Assembly: GCA_018263585.1 (NCBI GenBank)
Contig: JAANWZ010000110.1
Coordinates: 1 to 41,852, forward strand
Direction: 5' to 3'
Source: Calditrichota bacterium
Lineage (GTDB): Bacteria > Electryoneota > Electryoneia > Electryoneales > Electryoneaceae
Length of the DNA stretch: 41,852 nt
Shown here: positions 1 through 8,558 of the stretch, piece after piece
Position numbering within the stretch: position 1 is the stretch's first letter
Layout: every line of letters starts with the position of its first letter
The notes under the pieces: generated by a model
Seen by the model: only the letters and a program-made list of their open reading frames with translations
Database searches by the model: none
Told to the model about the DNA's origin: nothing
Made by a program: the position numbers and the translations under genes

Positions 1-18
1 GTCAAGCGCGGAACCGTG

Positions 19-56
19 GTCGAGCCCGGCCTGCAAGCAGGCACGGGGCATAGAAC
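19..56 (+). repeat. 38-bp hairpin repeat, copy 1
   Basis: A 38-bp sequence centred on the perfect palindrome GCCTGC-AA-GCAGGC (29-42). An inverted copy with about 34 of 38 matching bases lies at 7231-7268. It is a dispersed intergenic hairpin, with no gene seen in bases 1-161. Confidence 0.7.
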
Positions 57-89
57 GGGTGAGTGCAGTGGTCGTGCGCCGCTCGTACT

Positions 90-115
90 GGCCGTGCGGG
101 CTTGCCCGCGCGGCC
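90..115. repeat. Hairpin repeat with GCGGGC-TT-GCCCGC core
   Basis: A near-perfect 12-bp stem (GGCCGTGCGGGC pairing with GCCCGCGCGGCC) around a TT loop. The first 24 bases recur identically at 22760-22783, also between genes. It may act as a terminator or be a REP-like element. Confidence 0.65.
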
Positions 116-142
116 GGTACCATACCATCTCATTCGATAAAT

Positions 143-163
143 CGGACACCGATGTCCGTTTTT
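143..163. terminator. Hairpin at the 3' end of the response-regulator gene
   Basis: Stem CGGACA (143-148) pairs with TGTCCG (153-158) around CCGA. On the plus strand a T5 run follows (159-163); on the minus strand ATTTAT follows. It overlaps the TAA stop of the regulator gene and could terminate in both directions. Confidence 0.5.
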
Positions 164-854
164 ACCGCTGGAAGGAATACCCGGCGCCGTAGTGGGTGAG
201 GATGTGGCGGGGTTGTTTCGGGTTCTCTTCGAAGCGGCGGCGCAGGCCGAGGATGATGTTGTCCACGGTGCGCGCGGTCGGGTACATCTCCTCGCCCCAC
301 ACCTTGTTCAGCACCGTGCCGCGGTCCACCACGCGGCCTTCGTTTTCCACGAGCAGTTTCAGCACCATCGTCTCCTTCTGCGTGAGCTGGAACAACCCGC
401 GCGGTGTTTCGGCGCGGTAGGCGGCGAGATCGACGCGGTTCCCGCCGAATGCGACCGTCGTCCCCTGCTCCGGCTCGCGCTCGTACCACGCCTGCCGGCG
501 CAGCATCGCGCGGATCCGCACGATCAGCTCATCGGTGGAAAATGGTTTCGTGATGTAGTCATCCCCGCCGAGTTCGAGCCCGCGCACGCGGTCGTCGAGC
601 ATGTCGCGCGCGGTGAGGAACAGGATCGGGACACGGTTGCCGGCGCGGCGCACGCGGTCGCAGACGTCGAACCCGCTCAGCTTCGGCAGCATCACATCGA
701 GCAGCACGAGATCCGGCTCCCAGGTTTCGACGAGCGCGAGCGCATGTTCCCCGTCGCCGGCGAGTTCGGTCTCGAACCCGGCGCGTTCGAGGTTCAACTG
801 GAGGCCGAGCGCGATCGCCTCTTCGTCCTCAACCACGAGGATCCGCTGTTTCAT
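162..854 (-). CDS. OmpR/PhoB-family response regulator
   Basis: Cytoplasmic two-component regulator of 230 residues, the usual length for the OmpR/PhoB family. An N-terminal receiver domain (about 1-120) shows the acidic pocket VVEDEE, the phospho-acceptor Asp53 in LLDVMLP and the conserved Lys in the ITKPF motif. A C-terminal winged-helix DNA-binding domain (about 130-228) carries TQKE and the RTVDNIILGLRRR recognition-helix region. The frame stays open further upstream, but the ATG at 854 is chosen because AAAGGAGAC lies just ahead of it and because the protein then begins with the typical MKQRILVVEDEE. Its start overlaps the end of the kinase gene by 26 bp, so the two are likely co-translated and form a cognate pair. 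The regulon is unknown. Confidence 0.93.
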   Translation of the reverse strand: MKQRILVVEDEEAIALGLQLNLERAGFETELAGDGEHALALVETWEPDLVLLDVMLPKLSGFDVCDRVRRAGNRVPILFLTARDMLDDRVRGLELGGDDYITKPFSTDELIVRIRAMLRRQAWYEREPEQGTTVAFGGNRVDLAAYRAETPRGLFQLTQKETMVLKLLVENEGRVVDRGTVLNKVWGEEMYPTARTVDNIILGLRRRFEENPKQPRHILTHYGAGYSFQR

Positions 855-1965
855 CACCGTCTCCTTTCGCGAGCGGAACGCGCACGGTGAAAGTCGCGCC
901 CCGGTCGGGGCCGGGGCTGTCGGCGCGGACCCGGCCGCGGAACGAGCGCGCGATCTCGCGCACGAGGTAGAGCCCGAGCCCGCTCCCTTCGCTGCGGCGC
1001 GTGTCCTCGTTCCCGACCCGGTAGAACCGGCGAAACACCCTGCGCCGCTCTCTGCGCGCAAACCCGATCCCGCGGTCGCGCACGCTGAGTCGGGCGAACC
1101 TGCCGTCACCCGCGAGCTCAACCTCGACCGGCTCTTCAGAGTACTTGAGCGCGTTCTCGACGAGATTCGTGACGAGAATCCGCCAGTGTTCCGGATCGAT
1201 CACGACCGGCAGCGGGCGCATGAACGATACCCGCAGCCTTTCCCGGGCCTCCGGGTGGCCGCCGGTCAGCTCGCGCAAGGCCGCGCCGGAGACATCGGCG
1301 AGATCGACACGCCGCAGATTGAGCACCCGTTTCCCGCGCGCGGAGAACTCGCGTGTCTTCAGCAGCCGGTCGATGAGCAGGTGGAGGCGGTCGAGGCTGC
1401 GGCGAATCGAGTGCAACACCTTCGCGCGCTTGTCGGGCGGGAGTTCGCCGGCGGAGAGCGTCTCGTGCAGCAGCTTGATCGCGGCGACCGGGGAGCGCAG
1501 CTCATGCGTGACCGCGGAGAGGAAGTTCGCGTACTGGCGTTCGACCCGAACTTCGTGCCGGAGCGTGAGGTACATATACACCATCCCGGCGAGGATGATC
1601 ACGACGAAGAACGCGCTCTCCATCGCGAACATGCGGGTGACATGCGTCGTCTCCTCGGCGAGCCGTTCACGCGCGGCCGCGGTGATCGCGAGCGAGTCGC
1701 GAGCAGGGTGATACTCGAGGTCGGGGAACATCACTCCGACCCAGCGGGCGAGGCTGTCCGCGGGCAGTTCCTCGTGCTGGCTGGTCCACTGGTGCGCGGT
1801 GGCGATCTGCTGGCGCCAGATCTGCTGCTGCAGGGTTTCGATCCGCGCGCCGGTGCGGTTCTGGTAGATCATCCACCAGCTCACCTGCGCGACGATGAAC
1901 AGGGAGAGGAGCACGAACAGGATGAACCGCCCGCGCGGGCGCCAGCCGCGCCAGAACCTGTTCAT
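829..1965 (-). CDS. Membrane sensor histidine kinase
   Basis: Inner-membrane sensor kinase of 378 residues. Two transmembrane segments (about 12-34 and 116-134) enclose a small extracytoplasmic sensor of roughly 80 residues with no family I recognise. The dimerisation/phospho-acceptor helix has His154 in FLSAVTHELRSPV. The ATPase domain shows the N box (NLVENALKYS), G1 box (RDRGIGF), F box (FRRFYR) and G2 box (GSGLGLYLV), so it should be active. ATG at 1965 follows a GGGAGGG ribosome site. It lies 24 bp downstream of a multi-pass membrane protein and overlaps the regulator, giving a compact three-gene operon. The sensed signal cannot be told from the sequence. Confidence 0.93.
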   Translation of the reverse strand: MNRFWRGWRPRGRFILFVLLSLFIVAQVSWWMIYQNRTGARIETLQQQIWRQQIATAHQWTSQHEELPADSLARWVGVMFPDLEYHPARDSLAITAAARERLAEETTHVTRMFAMESAFFVVIILAGMVYMYLTLRHEVRVERQYANFLSAVTHELRSPVAAIKLLHETLSAGELPPDKRAKVLHSIRRSLDRLHLLIDRLLKTREFSARGKRVLNLRRVDLADVSGAALRELTGGHPEARERLRVSFMRPLPVVIDPEHWRILVTNLVENALKYSEEPVEVELAGDGRFARLSVRDRGIGFARRERRRVFRRFYRVGNEDTRRSEGSGLGLYLVREIARSFRGRVRADSPGPDRGATFTVRVPLAKGDGDETADPRG

Positions 1966-1989
1966 GCTGTGCCCTCCCGGTCGTGCGCG

Positions 1990-2718
1990 TCACATCCCTT
2001 CCGCCGCCGCGGGTTCGGCGTCGGGGGCCTTCTCCTCGGCCGGTTTCCGGCGTCTGCTGTAATATACGGTGCCGGCGAAGATGCAGAGAATGCCGAAGAA
2101 CTCGCCGACGTACAGCCCCTCGACCACGCCCGCCTTCGCCATCGACCCGCCGATCCCGGGTAGCAGACCGCCGATCGCGATCAGGCCGGCGCCGCGCGCG
2201 CGGTAGAGCGTCTCGCGTTGCTTCAGGAACCGCACCGCGCTCAGGATCGCCCCGCCGATGAGAAACAGCGCCGCGTACGTGTTCACGAACGGCGTGAGAT
2301 AGCGCACCCACTGCCACGCGAGAATGTCGCCGCCCGGTTTCGCCGGGTTCAACACCTGCGCGTGCACAGGAGAGAGCAGCACCGCGATCGACGCCCCGAC
2401 GACAACCGTCAGGCTGACCGCGGTGAGCTTGTTCGCGGTCGCACGCCGGTACATCAGGTACACCGTGCCCTGCCCGAGCGGATACCCGCCCCAGAGCGCG
2501 CCGGCGATGTACCACGCCTTGTTCAGCGCGAGCGTGTTCCCGCCGACTGTGATCACGCTCTCGAGCGCGGTGCCGACCGCGTACGTGAACACGCCGATCG
2601 TCCACCAGAGCAGCGACGGATCCCGCCGGCGGGTGTATTTCTTCCAGAGCACGACAAGAAACGCCGCCGCGACCAACGTGGTCAGGATCGGGATGTGATG
2701 CAAGATGTCAAGCAGCAT
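1990..2718 (-). CDS. Multi-pass membrane protein, first gene of a two-component operon
   Basis: A 242-residue integral membrane protein with about seven hydrophobic segments and short loops, followed by a charged cytoplasmic tail rich in Ala, Glu and Pro. I do not recognise a named family; the layout recalls the 7TM sensor modules found at the N-terminus of some kinases. The start at 2718 (MLLDILHHIP) is preferred over an upstream in-frame ATG because the first helix begins there and GGAG lies upstream. It ends 24 bp before the kinase gene on the same strand, so it is probably co-transcribed and may feed a signal to the kinase or be its target. That functional link is inference from position only. 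Confidence 0.75.
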   Translation of the reverse strand: MLLDILHHIPILTTLVAAAFLVVLWKKYTRRRDPSLLWWTIGVFTYAVGTALESVITVGGNTLALNKAWYIAGALWGGYPLGQGTVYLMYRRATANKLTAVSLTVVVGASIAVLLSPVHAQVLNPAKPGGDILAWQWVRYLTPFVNTYAALFLIGGAILSAVRFLKQRETLYRARGAGLIAIGGLLPGIGGSMAKAGVVEGLYVGEFFGILCIFAGTVYYSRRRKPAEEKAPDAEPAAAEGM

Positions 2719-2761
2719 GGGGGCTCCGTCGTTGTTCCAGCGCCGAACTCGATGACAAAAC

Positions 2762-2808
2762 GACACCGCCCTCGACACCGGGGGCGGGGTGGCGTGAGGG
2801 CGGTGTCT
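2762..2808 (-). terminator. Rho-independent terminator after the HmuY-like gene
   Basis: A 12-bp stem (GACACCGCCCTC at 2762-2773 with GAGGGCGGTGTC at 2797-2808) read on the minus strand is followed by GTTTTGTC. It lies just past the HmuY-like stop codon and separates that gene from the two-component operon. Confidence 0.65.
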
Positions 2809-2835
2809 GAATGCGATCCCGTGGGGGGAACGGGA

Positions 2836-4131
2836 TCACATCTCCTGATACCTGAGCGAGATCCAGCCGCCCACCGGCGACCCCTCGATCACCTTGTAGT
2901 AGTTCGTGATTTCGAACTTGAACACGGTCGTGCCGGTGTCGATCAGATACACGTGCCCCATGCTCGTCACTTCGTGCGTCTGGCCGTTGTAGTCGTACCA
3001 GTCGGTGAGCGCGGAGTGCATCGAATCCTGCTGGTAGCTGCCGCCCATGTCCGGCGGGGCGGAGGTGATTTCCGGAAACTCGTCGTAGTCGGGGTCGTCG
3101 TACGCCGGATAGACTCCCGCGTCTCCGTCGCCGCTGACGCCGCCGTTTATCCGGGCGTCAAACCCCTCGAACCACAGGTCCCAGATCGCATCCGGGCCGA
3201 CCGCCCCGTCGGCGAACGAGAAGTACAGGTTGTTGTCGCCGTCGCCGTCCTCGACGGTCACTGTATCCACCGCGCCGGACAGGTCCGTGCCTTCCGGGTC
3301 GTAGACGTACTTCAGGGTGACGGATGCGAGTGCCCCCATCCCGGCGTCGGTGAGATCCTCGACGACGGCTTTCGCGTACCCGGCTCCGGCGGCGTCACGC
3401 ACAGCGAACACGCGCCCGTTCGGGGAGACCTCATGTGTCTCCGGGTCGTAATCGTACCAACCGGTGAACACGAGCGACTCGCTGTCCGTGGTCCAGTCTT
3501 CGTCGCTGAGTGTCGGCATTTCGTTCATCTGCTCGAAGTCCATCCCGTGCTCGTGGCCGAGTTCCGCGAGGTCGCAGGCTCGCACGCCGAGTTCGCCGGA
3601 GGCGCCGCCGTTCAGCTTCACCTCGTAGCGACGGAACGCGATGTGCCAGTCGTCGGCCGCGGCTGTGCCGCCGTCCACGACTTCCCCGGTCTCGAGGTTG
3701 AACCGGGTGAAGTCGGTGTAGCTGGTCGCATCGATCTGCGCCTCCCTGACTCCGGGCACGGGCACTGATGGCGGAAGCACTGCGTCCAGCGTCGTGGTGT
3801 CGTCTTTCACGATCTCGGCTTCATCGGTCCAAGATCCATATCCGGAGCCGGTTGCGGTGACGGTCCAAACGCCCACTTTGACTTCGGGTATCAAGTACTC
3901 GCCGTCATCATCTGCCGTAGTATCGACAGGCGGATCGGTATGAACGACAATTGTCGCCTGGGGCACAGGCTCCCCGGAGACCGAATCAGTAACCGTACCG
4001 ACCAACGCGCCGGTCTCCTCGGAACCGGAACCCGCACCGGCCGGGTTGTTCTCGTCATCGTCGGAGCAGCCCGCGAAAACGAACGCGAGCCCCGCGACCA
4101 ACAACACTGCAAAAAGCGAATGAATCCTCAT
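2836..4131 (-). CDS. Outer-surface lipoprotein with duplicated HmuY-like heme-binding domain
   Basis: A 431-residue lipoprotein. It has a signal peptide with lipobox FAGC (Cys22), an acidic linker, a carboxypeptidase-regulatory-like beta-sandwich (about 42-120), then two HmuY-like repeats. The repeats align internally: DWHIAFRRYEVKLNGG with IWDLWFEGFDARINGG, and WYDYDPETHEVSPNGR with WYDYNGQTHEVTSMGH. These are hallmarks of the HmuY family, which captures heme at the cell surface for a TonB-dependent receptor; such a receptor is encoded upstream on the same strand. Known HmuY proteins have one domain, so the duplication and the extra N-terminal sandwich are unusual. ATG at 4131 has a strong AAAGAGGAG site; the longer open frame upstream runs into repeats and is rejected. 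Heme binding is inference. Confidence 0.82.
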   Translation of the reverse strand: MRIHSLFAVLLVAGLAFVFAGCSDDDENNPAGAGSGSEETGALVGTVTDSVSGEPVPQATIVVHTDPPVDTTADDDGEYLIPEVKVGVWTVTATGSGYGSWTDEAEIVKDDTTTLDAVLPPSVPVPGVREAQIDATSYTDFTRFNLETGEVVDGGTAAADDWHIAFRRYEVKLNGGASGELGVRACDLAELGHEHGMDFEQMNEMPTLSDEDWTTDSESLVFTGWYDYDPETHEVSPNGRVFAVRDAAGAGYAKAVVEDLTDAGMGALASVTLKYVYDPEGTDLSGAVDTVTVEDGDGDNNLYFSFADGAVGPDAIWDLWFEGFDARINGGVSGDGDAGVYPAYDDPDYDEFPEITSAPPDMGGSYQQDSMHSALTDWYDYNGQTHEVTSMGHVYLIDTGTTVFKFEITNYYKVIEGSPVGGWISLRYQEM

Positions 4132-4246
4132 CGTGCGGTACTCCTCTTTTCTGTTGTACTTGCTGACGTATTGAACGGGAGTCTGTGCTCTGGCACGATC
4201 GGTCGCCCTCCGGAAGCAACCGACCCACAGACGAACGGGATACGAT

Positions 4247-4264
4247 CCTTGACTGAAGTCAAGG
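4247..4264 (-). promoter_or_regulatory. 18-bp palindromic operator candidate upstream of the HmuY-like gene
   Basis: Perfect inverted repeat CCTTGACT-GA-AGTCAAGG, centred about 125 bp upstream of the HmuY-like ATG. Read toward the gene it is preceded by TTGCC and followed by a GATCGTAT stretch, so it could sit between a -35 and a -10 element. The same palindrome with matching flanks is found at 20757-20774 before another gene. Dyads of the TTGACT/AGTCAA type resemble sites of Rrf2-type iron or redox regulators; that assignment is speculative. Confidence 0.5.
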
Positions 4265-4272
4265 GCAAAGGC

Positions 4273-4564
4273 GTCATCCTGAACCCGCGGGGCCGGACCG
4301 TTTCCGTGCCCCCACAATGTCATCCTGAACCCGAAGCGCCGTCTATCTGGCGCGCCTTCCGTGTCATCCTGAACCCGAAGCGCCGTCTGTTTGGCGCGCC
4401 TTCCGTGTCATCCTGAACCCGAAGCGCCGTCTGTTTGGCGCGAAGGGTGAAGGATCTGCCTGCAAACACCACCCATCTCGCCTGTGAAACACCCGGCCCA
4501 GGTGTATCTGGTAGATCCTTCACTCGCGCTCGCATACAGACGCGAACGCGGTTCAGGATGACAC
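4273..4564 (+). repeat. Family A inverted-repeat element, left arm in four tandem copies
   Basis: Copies of the left arm start at 4273, 4319, 4363 and 4407 (spacing 46, 44, 44). Each begins GTCATCCTGAAC. The last three contain stem GCGCC/GGCGC; the loop is GTCTGTTT in the last two and GTCTATCT in the copy at 4319, while the first copy is degenerate. Only the last copy continues into GTGAAGGATCT (4447-4457). After a 55-bp spacer the right arm starts AGATCCTTCAC (4513), has stem TCGC/GCGA around ATACAGAC, and ends GTTCAGGATGACAC (4564). It fills most of the gap between the HmuY-like gene and the receptor gene. Confidence 0.85.
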
Positions 4565-4635
4565 CGCGAGCGTCCCGGACTGCAGTTCGAGTTCATGGAG
4601 TCTCCCGATGCGTTGCCTTTTCGAACGTCCGCCGC

Positions 4636-6861
4636 TCAACCCAACCCATCGTACGTGTAGCGCCAGGTCATTTTCACAACCCGGCCCCTGTACGGTCCGA
4701 ACGTCGGGTGCGTCGTGTCGAACAGGTTGTCCGCGCTCAGCCGCGCGTGCACGCCGCCGCCGAGATCGCGGCCGACGCTCACATCCCACAGCGTGTACGG
4801 GTTCGTGCGCACATCCGACACCTGGTCGTCGGTTGTGTAGATGCTCTGGTGCAGCATCGAGCTCGTGTAGCGGCCGCTGATTCGGGCGTTCCACGGCCCG
4901 TGATGCCAGCTCACATTGACCCGCGCGCTGTGGTTCGGCCGCCGCAACAGTTCCTCTCCGGTGTCACGGTTGTACGTGCGCATGTAGCTGTACGCGAGCG
5001 CGAGCTCCCACTCACGCCCGAACCGCATGCTGCGTTCGAGCTCCACGCCCTGCGTGTACGCGCTCACGATGTTCTCGTACCGGTAGATGCCGAGGTAGTA
5101 GTCTTCGCTCACGGTCAGCGAATCGAAGTCGATCAGGTTGCGCAGGTCATTGTGGAACAGGGTGACGCGGCTCGTCGAGCGGTCCTCGTACGTGTGCTCG
5201 AGGCTCACGGAGTAACTCATCGACGTCTCCGGCTCGAGGTTCTCGTTGCCGAGCACGATGTAGCCCGCGGACGCGTGATTAAACGTGAAGTAGAGCTCCT
5301 TGCTCGACGGGGCGCGGTAACCGCGCCCGACCGACCCGCGCAGCTTGATGTCGTCCGTCATCGACCACATCGCGCTCAGCTTCGGGCTCAGGTGGTCGCC
5401 GTACACCTCGTGCCGTTCGTAGCGCACGCCGGGGACGAGCGTGAACGCCGGGCGCAGGTACCACTCGTCCTGCAGGTAGCCGTCCCACGCGGTGAGGCTG
5501 CCGGTGAACTCGTCGGACACGTCGCCGAGTTCGTTGCGGGAATGAATGTCCCACAGGTAGATGTCGCCGCCGGCCGTGATCCGGTGGGCGGCGCCGAACC
5601 GGCGCGTGAGCTGGCCGGAGAACTCGGTGTACGTTTCACGCGCCTCGCTCACGTCCTTGCGGTGACGGTATGCTCCCTGCGTGTACTTGCTCCACTCGTG
5701 CTCGTTGTCCGACCGGTACAGCTTCAGCGAGTACATCTCCGCCCACTCGGGCGTGCAGCGGAGCTCGGCGGACAGGTCGGCGCGCCGGTTCACTTCCTCG
5801 TCGTCGTACGCGACCTGCACCGAGGTAAGGCCCGAGTCCTCGACCCAGTGCTTGCTTTCGGTGTGGTAGCGGCCGGTGATGATCGCGCGCGCGACGTCGC
5901 CGAAGTCGTACGTCAGCTTGCCATGCGCGCTCCACTTGTCCGCCGCCTCGACGCCGTCGGTGTGCGCGGTCGCCGGGTCCGTGTCCATCAGCCCGTTGCG
6001 GTCGTAGCGTACTCCACCCTGGAACCCGATCCGGCCCCGACGCGACTGGACCTCGAGCGACGGGTTGAACACGCTCGCCGGGACGGCTGAGTGATAGTCG
6101 GGGTCGGGCGACGGCAGGTACCCGCCGCCGGTGACTTCCGCGGTCACACGCAGCGGCTGGTACGGGTCCTCGGTGATGATGTTGACCACGCCCCCGATCG
6201 CCTCCGACCCGTACAGCGTCGAGAGCGCCCCCTTCACCACTTCGATCTGCCGGATCCCCTGCGTGCTGAGCTGACTGAGGTCGATCGAGCCGTTGATCCG
6301 GCCGATCACACGGTTACCGTCCACGAGCACGAGCACGCGCTCCGGATCGACGCCCTGCAGCATCACGCCGCGCCCGGAAAAATCCTCGCGCACCTGCACG
6401 CCGATCTCGGTTTCGAGCGCATCGGCCGCCGTGATCGCACCGTTCTCCTCCATCTCCCGCTTCGACACGAGCTCCGTGCTCACCGGCACGTCCTTGAGCA
6501 GCTGCATCGTCCGCGTCGCGGTGTACACGACCCGGTCCAACTCGACCGCCTGCGGCGAGAGCTCGAAATCGCGCTCGACGACATCGGCCGCGGCGACCGT
6601 GATCCGCGCACTGGCGGCGGTGTAGCCGAGGTGGCTGACAGTGATGATGTGCTCGCCCGCCGGCACGTCCTTCAGCCGGTAGTGGCCGTCGATGCCGGTG
6701 GCGGCGCCGATATGTGTACCCTGCACCGTGACATGGGCCCCCGCGAGCGGGTCGCCCGTCGCCTGCGCGCGGACACTACCCTCGACAACGCCTCCGACCG
6801 CCGCACCCGCGGGCGCGGCGGCCAGAAGCATCACGGCAACCATGCGGAGGGTGGAGGACAT
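4636..6861 (-). CDS. TonB-dependent outer-membrane receptor, heme type (HmuR-like)
   Basis: A 741-residue outer-membrane receptor that would import a bound ligand with energy from TonB. In order: signal peptide (1-21), carboxypeptidase-regulatory-like domain (about 25-105, as in SusC/FCB receptors), plug (about 110-230, ending in the LYGSEAIGGVVNIIT motif), then a 22-strand barrel. The barrel holds YRAP (515-518) and NENL (539-542) with His529 between them, matching the FRAP/NPNL boxes and central His of heme and hemoglobin receptors. The HmuY-like lipoprotein lies downstream on the same strand, which supports heme as the substrate. ATG at 6861 is chosen over a GTG at 6870 and an ATG at 6843; no start has a strong ribosome site. 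The protein ends GLG, not the usual aromatic residue. Confidence 0.88.
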   Translation of the reverse strand: MSSTLRMVAVMLLAAAPAGAAVGGVVEGSVRAQATGDPLAGAHVTVQGTHIGAATGIDGHYRLKDVPAGEHIITVSHLGYTAASARITVAAADVVERDFELSPQAVELDRVVYTATRTMQLLKDVPVSTELVSKREMEENGAITAADALETEIGVQVREDFSGRGVMLQGVDPERVLVLVDGNRVIGRINGSIDLSQLSTQGIRQIEVVKGALSTLYGSEAIGGVVNIITEDPYQPLRVTAEVTGGGYLPSPDPDYHSAVPASVFNPSLEVQSRRGRIGFQGGVRYDRNGLMDTDPATAHTDGVEAADKWSAHGKLTYDFGDVARAIITGRYHTESKHWVEDSGLTSVQVAYDDEEVNRRADLSAELRCTPEWAEMYSLKLYRSDNEHEWSKYTQGAYRHRKDVSEARETYTEFSGQLTRRFGAAHRITAGGDIYLWDIHSRNELGDVSDEFTGSLTAWDGYLQDEWYLRPAFTLVPGVRYERHEVYGDHLSPKLSAMWSMTDDIKLRGSVGRGYRAPSSKELYFTFNHASAGYIVLGNENLEPETSMSYSVSLEHTYEDRSTSRVTLFHNDLRNLIDFDSLTVSEDYYLGIYRYENIVSAYTQGVELERSMRFGREWELALAYSYMRTYNRDTGEELLRRPNHSARVNVSWHHGPWNARISGRYTSSMLHQSIYTTDDQVSDVRTNPYTLWDVSVGRDLGGGVHARLSADNLFDTTHPTFGPYRGRVVKMTWRYTYDGLG

Positions 6862-7378
6862 GGGTTGCACACCGGTTTCGGTCTATGCCGTGCACCGGGG
6901 CGGGCGGTGGGTGATCCGTGTGAAATCCTGAACGCACGAGCAGACATTCCACCGTCTCGCTCGCCTTCACCGCATCCGCCCCCGGAATTCGCGGACCAGC
7001 ATACGGCGCGGGAGCCGCGCGAGTGTCATGGAAATGTCATGGTCTCCGGATTTCGCGCGGGCTAACTCCATGGTTCGAATGGAGTTCGGGGGAGAATACG
7101 GCGGAGATGGAGAATGACAGCGGCCCGGCGCATCCCGCCGCGGAGGCGCTCTACAGCGGATGACGAAGAGATGTTCGACAGCGGATGGCGCGGATTGTAC
7201 GGATTCTGTCTATCGTCCGCACCCGCTCGCGTGCTATGCCCCGCGCCTGCTCGCAGGCCGGGTTCGACTGCCGGTGATGGACCGTATGCGTATCCATGCC
7301 TGCCAAGCAGGCATGGGCATAGGTATGGGAAGGGGTATGAGTAAAGTGATACTCACGAGCATGGACACAAGCAACCGC
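6862..7378. other. Intergenic region upstream of the receptor gene
   Basis: About 520 bases without a convincing gene. The first part is likely the promoter region of the receptor; no riboswitch-like box was found. The second half holds hairpins described separately (7231-7268 and 7294-7316). Confidence 0.6.
7231..7316 (-). repeat. Hairpin cluster: 38-bp repeat copy 2 and a CATGCCTGC palindrome
   Basis: 7231-7268 is the inverted copy of the repeat at 19-56. Next to it, CCATGCCTGC (7294-7303) pairs perfectly with GCAGGCATGG (7307-7316) around CAA. The cluster lies past the stop of the glycosyltransferase gene only in the downstream direction, so a terminator role for that gene is possible. 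Confidence 0.65.
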
Positions 7379-8494
7379 TCACCCGATCCACCCGTCACGC
7401 CCCCAGTAGCGGAGCAGTTGATCGGCGACGGCGCGGATGTCGTGCCGGCGCTCGACCCAGGCGCGGCCTTCGCGGCCCTTTTCGCACCGGAAGTGGGAGT
7501 CTGTCACAAGCCGCGCGAGTTCCTGATCGAGCGTGTCCGGGCTTGCCTGGACGAACGGATGGTCGGGGACGAACGCGCGCATCTCGGGCCCCATCCTCGT
7601 CACAACCGGCACCCCGCGCGCGAGCGCCTCGATCCCGGCCATCCCGTACCCCCAGCCGCCGGCGTCCGCGACCTGGTCCACGAACACATCGCAGCTCGCG
7701 ATCAGACGTGTCGCCTCGCCGTGCGGCACGTTCTCGATCATCACCATCTCGACCGGGTGGCCGGCAAGACGGAGCTCGGTGACCGCGTCGATGATCCGGT
7801 CCGTGCCTTTGTTCGCGCGCACACGCGCCGCGTGGCCGATTCGCAGCGGATGATCGAGTGTCGGATCGCGCGCGAGCCGGGTTCGCTCGACAGGTGAGAC
7901 CGCGCGCACATCGAGCGGGAGGAACAGGTATTCGAGCCGGTCGTCGAGGTAGAGCAGATCGACCTCGGAGGTGAGGCGGAGGCCGACGTGCGCGTCCACC
8001 TGCGGCATTATCCCGCGGTTGCGCATGTCGGAGCCGTGGTAGAACGCCATCATCGGTTTGCCCGCGTCCGCCCAGCGCCGCACGGTGCGCCCGTCACGGT
8101 AGAACTCCGCGCCCTGGTCGAGCCAGATGATGTCGGCGGCGTCGAGGTTGAGCCGACGGATCGCCGATTCCACGCGCGGCTCGATCAACCGATCCCGGAG
8201 CGCGAAGAACGCGCGCGCGAGCGGGTGCGGCTCCGGTTGCAGCGGCGGGCGGCTTTGAATCGGGGCCTCGTCCGGTTCGAAACCCTTAACCGTTTCGTAA
8301 AATATTCGGCGAAGTGCAAGAAAAACACCGTTGTCCGGCTGCAGCGGGAGGTCGAGACTGATGTCCTCGGGGTAACCGAACGGGCTGCGGAACAAGGTCA
8401 CGTACCGAAACCGGTGCCCGCGCCGCGCGAGCTCCACACGCCACAGGTGCAGCGTGCCGGACACATGATATGGTGCGATGCAAAGGATGTTCAT
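7379..8494 (-). CDS. Glycosyltransferase, GT4-like
   Basis: A 371-residue cytoplasmic protein with two Rossmann-like halves. The N-terminus MNILCIAPYHVSG and the GSDMRNRG stretch look like the acceptor-binding half. The C-terminal half has LRIGHAARVRANKGTD (the usual 'vGR..~.KG' nucleotide-sugar region), then GYGMAGIEALARGVPVV, which matches the E-x(7)-E-type donor motif of family 4 in altered form (one Glu kept in GIEAL). It would move a sugar from an activated donor to an acceptor that cannot be named. ATG at 8494 fits the first beta strand; the ribosome site is weak (GGGAG 13 bases off). It stands alone between repeat-rich gaps, so context does not help. Confidence 0.78.
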   Translation of the reverse strand: MNILCIAPYHVSGTLHLWRVELARRGHRFRYVTLFRSPFGYPEDISLDLPLQPDNGVFLALRRIFYETVKGFEPDEAPIQSRPPLQPEPHPLARAFFALRDRLIEPRVESAIRRLNLDAADIIWLDQGAEFYRDGRTVRRWADAGKPMMAFYHGSDMRNRGIMPQVDAHVGLRLTSEVDLLYLDDRLEYLFLPLDVRAVSPVERTRLARDPTLDHPLRIGHAARVRANKGTDRIIDAVTELRLAGHPVEMVMIENVPHGEATRLIASCDVFVDQVADAGGWGYGMAGIEALARGVPVVTRMGPEMRAFVPDHPFVQASPDTLDQELARLVTDSHFRCEKGREGRAWVERRHDIRAVADQLLRYWGRDGWIG

Positions 8495-8558
8495 CGAGAG
8501 GTCTCGCTCGCTCCCTGACAGCAGGGACTGTTGCGAATTGACGATGACGGACAACTAT

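Noticed and set aside
162-1121. Longer response regulator starting near 1121
   Set aside because: The extra residues lie antiparallel within the kinase gene's same-strand coding region in another frame and have no domain; a strong ribosome site marks the start at 854.
6862-7378. Cobalamin or other riboswitch before the TonB-dependent receptor
   Set aside because: No B12-box-like sequence or other conserved riboswitch core could be found.
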